Positions 5,977-6,023 of a stretch of 6,023 nt of DNA are shown here, piece by piece. Position 1 is the stretch's first letter. Every line of letters begins with the position of its first letter. Both the position numbers and the translations under genes were made by a program. The notes below the pieces were generated by a model. That model searched no databases. It saw only the letters and a list, made by a program, of their open reading frames with translations, and had not been told where the DNA came from. The DNA is from an uncultured Collinsella sp. (GTDB lineage Bacteria; Actinomycetota; Coriobacteriia; Coriobacteriales; Coriobacteriaceae), in the NCBI GenBank assembly GCA_902470835.1, contig CABRHR010000109.1:1-6023 (forward strand), in the 5' to 3' direction.

Positions 5977-6023
5977 CTGTCTCTTATACACATCTGACGC
6001 TGCCGACGAAGAGGATAGTGTAG
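5977..6023 (+). other. Illumina Nextera adapter contamination with i5 index
   Basis: 5977-5995 is the reverse complement of the 19-base Tn5 mosaic end. 5996-6009 (GACGCTGCCGACGA) completes the Nextera read-1-side adapter. 6010-6017 (AGAGGATA) is the reverse complement of TATCCTCT, the index known as N503/S503. 6018-6023 (GTGTAG) begins the P5 side. This order is exactly that of a read-through library molecule, so these bases are synthetic and should be trimmed. Confidence 0.98.

Overview
The window looks like a 6 kb contig, or contig end, from a GC-rich Gram-positive gut bacterium, most probably an actinomycete of the Coriobacteriia (Collinsella-like). That placement rests on base composition, strong AGGAG-type ribosome binding sites, a TTG start and the flavour of the protein families. 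It is an inference, since no rRNA or marker gene is present.

Layout from left to right. Positions 1-54 are an unassignable contig edge. Positions 55-205 form a large nested inverted repeat (37-bp perfect outer arms, 16-bp perfect inner arms) just beyond the 3' end of the first gene. A GatY/KbaY-type class II ketose-bisphosphate aldolase lies on the minus strand (230-1087). A 334-bp AT-richer divergent intergenic region separates it from a DeoR-family sugar-phosphate repressor on the plus strand (1422-2225). A bidirectional hairpin terminator (about 2226-2270) follows. Then comes a minus-strand operon read from right to left: an MFS transporter of glycoside/SLC45-like character (4904 to the contig edge, 5' end missing), a cytoplasmic apiosidase-like glycoside hydrolase with DUF5060, DUF4038 and DUF5605-like regions (3278-4816), and a ROK-family sugar kinase with a TTG start (2279-3190). 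The two spacers inside this operon are both 87 bp, and each holds a hairpin without a U-tract.

The genes suggest a compact saccharide-use module. The transporter imports a small glycoside, the signal-peptide-less hydrolase cleaves it in the cytoplasm, the ROK kinase phosphorylates a released sugar, and the DeoR/aldolase pair may control and perform the lower aldol cleavage. The substrate cannot be read from sequence, and whether the aldolase/DeoR pair belongs to the same pathway is unproven.

The last 47 bases (5977-6023) are not biological. They are Illumina Nextera adapter: the Tn5 mosaic end, the read-primer segment, an 8-base index matching the reverse complement of i5 index 503, and the first six bases of the P5 side. 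This adapter truncates the transporter and creates phantom peptides beginning MCIRDS and containing SYTHLTLPTKRIV. I found no tRNA, rRNA, CRISPR array, transposase or phage gene.
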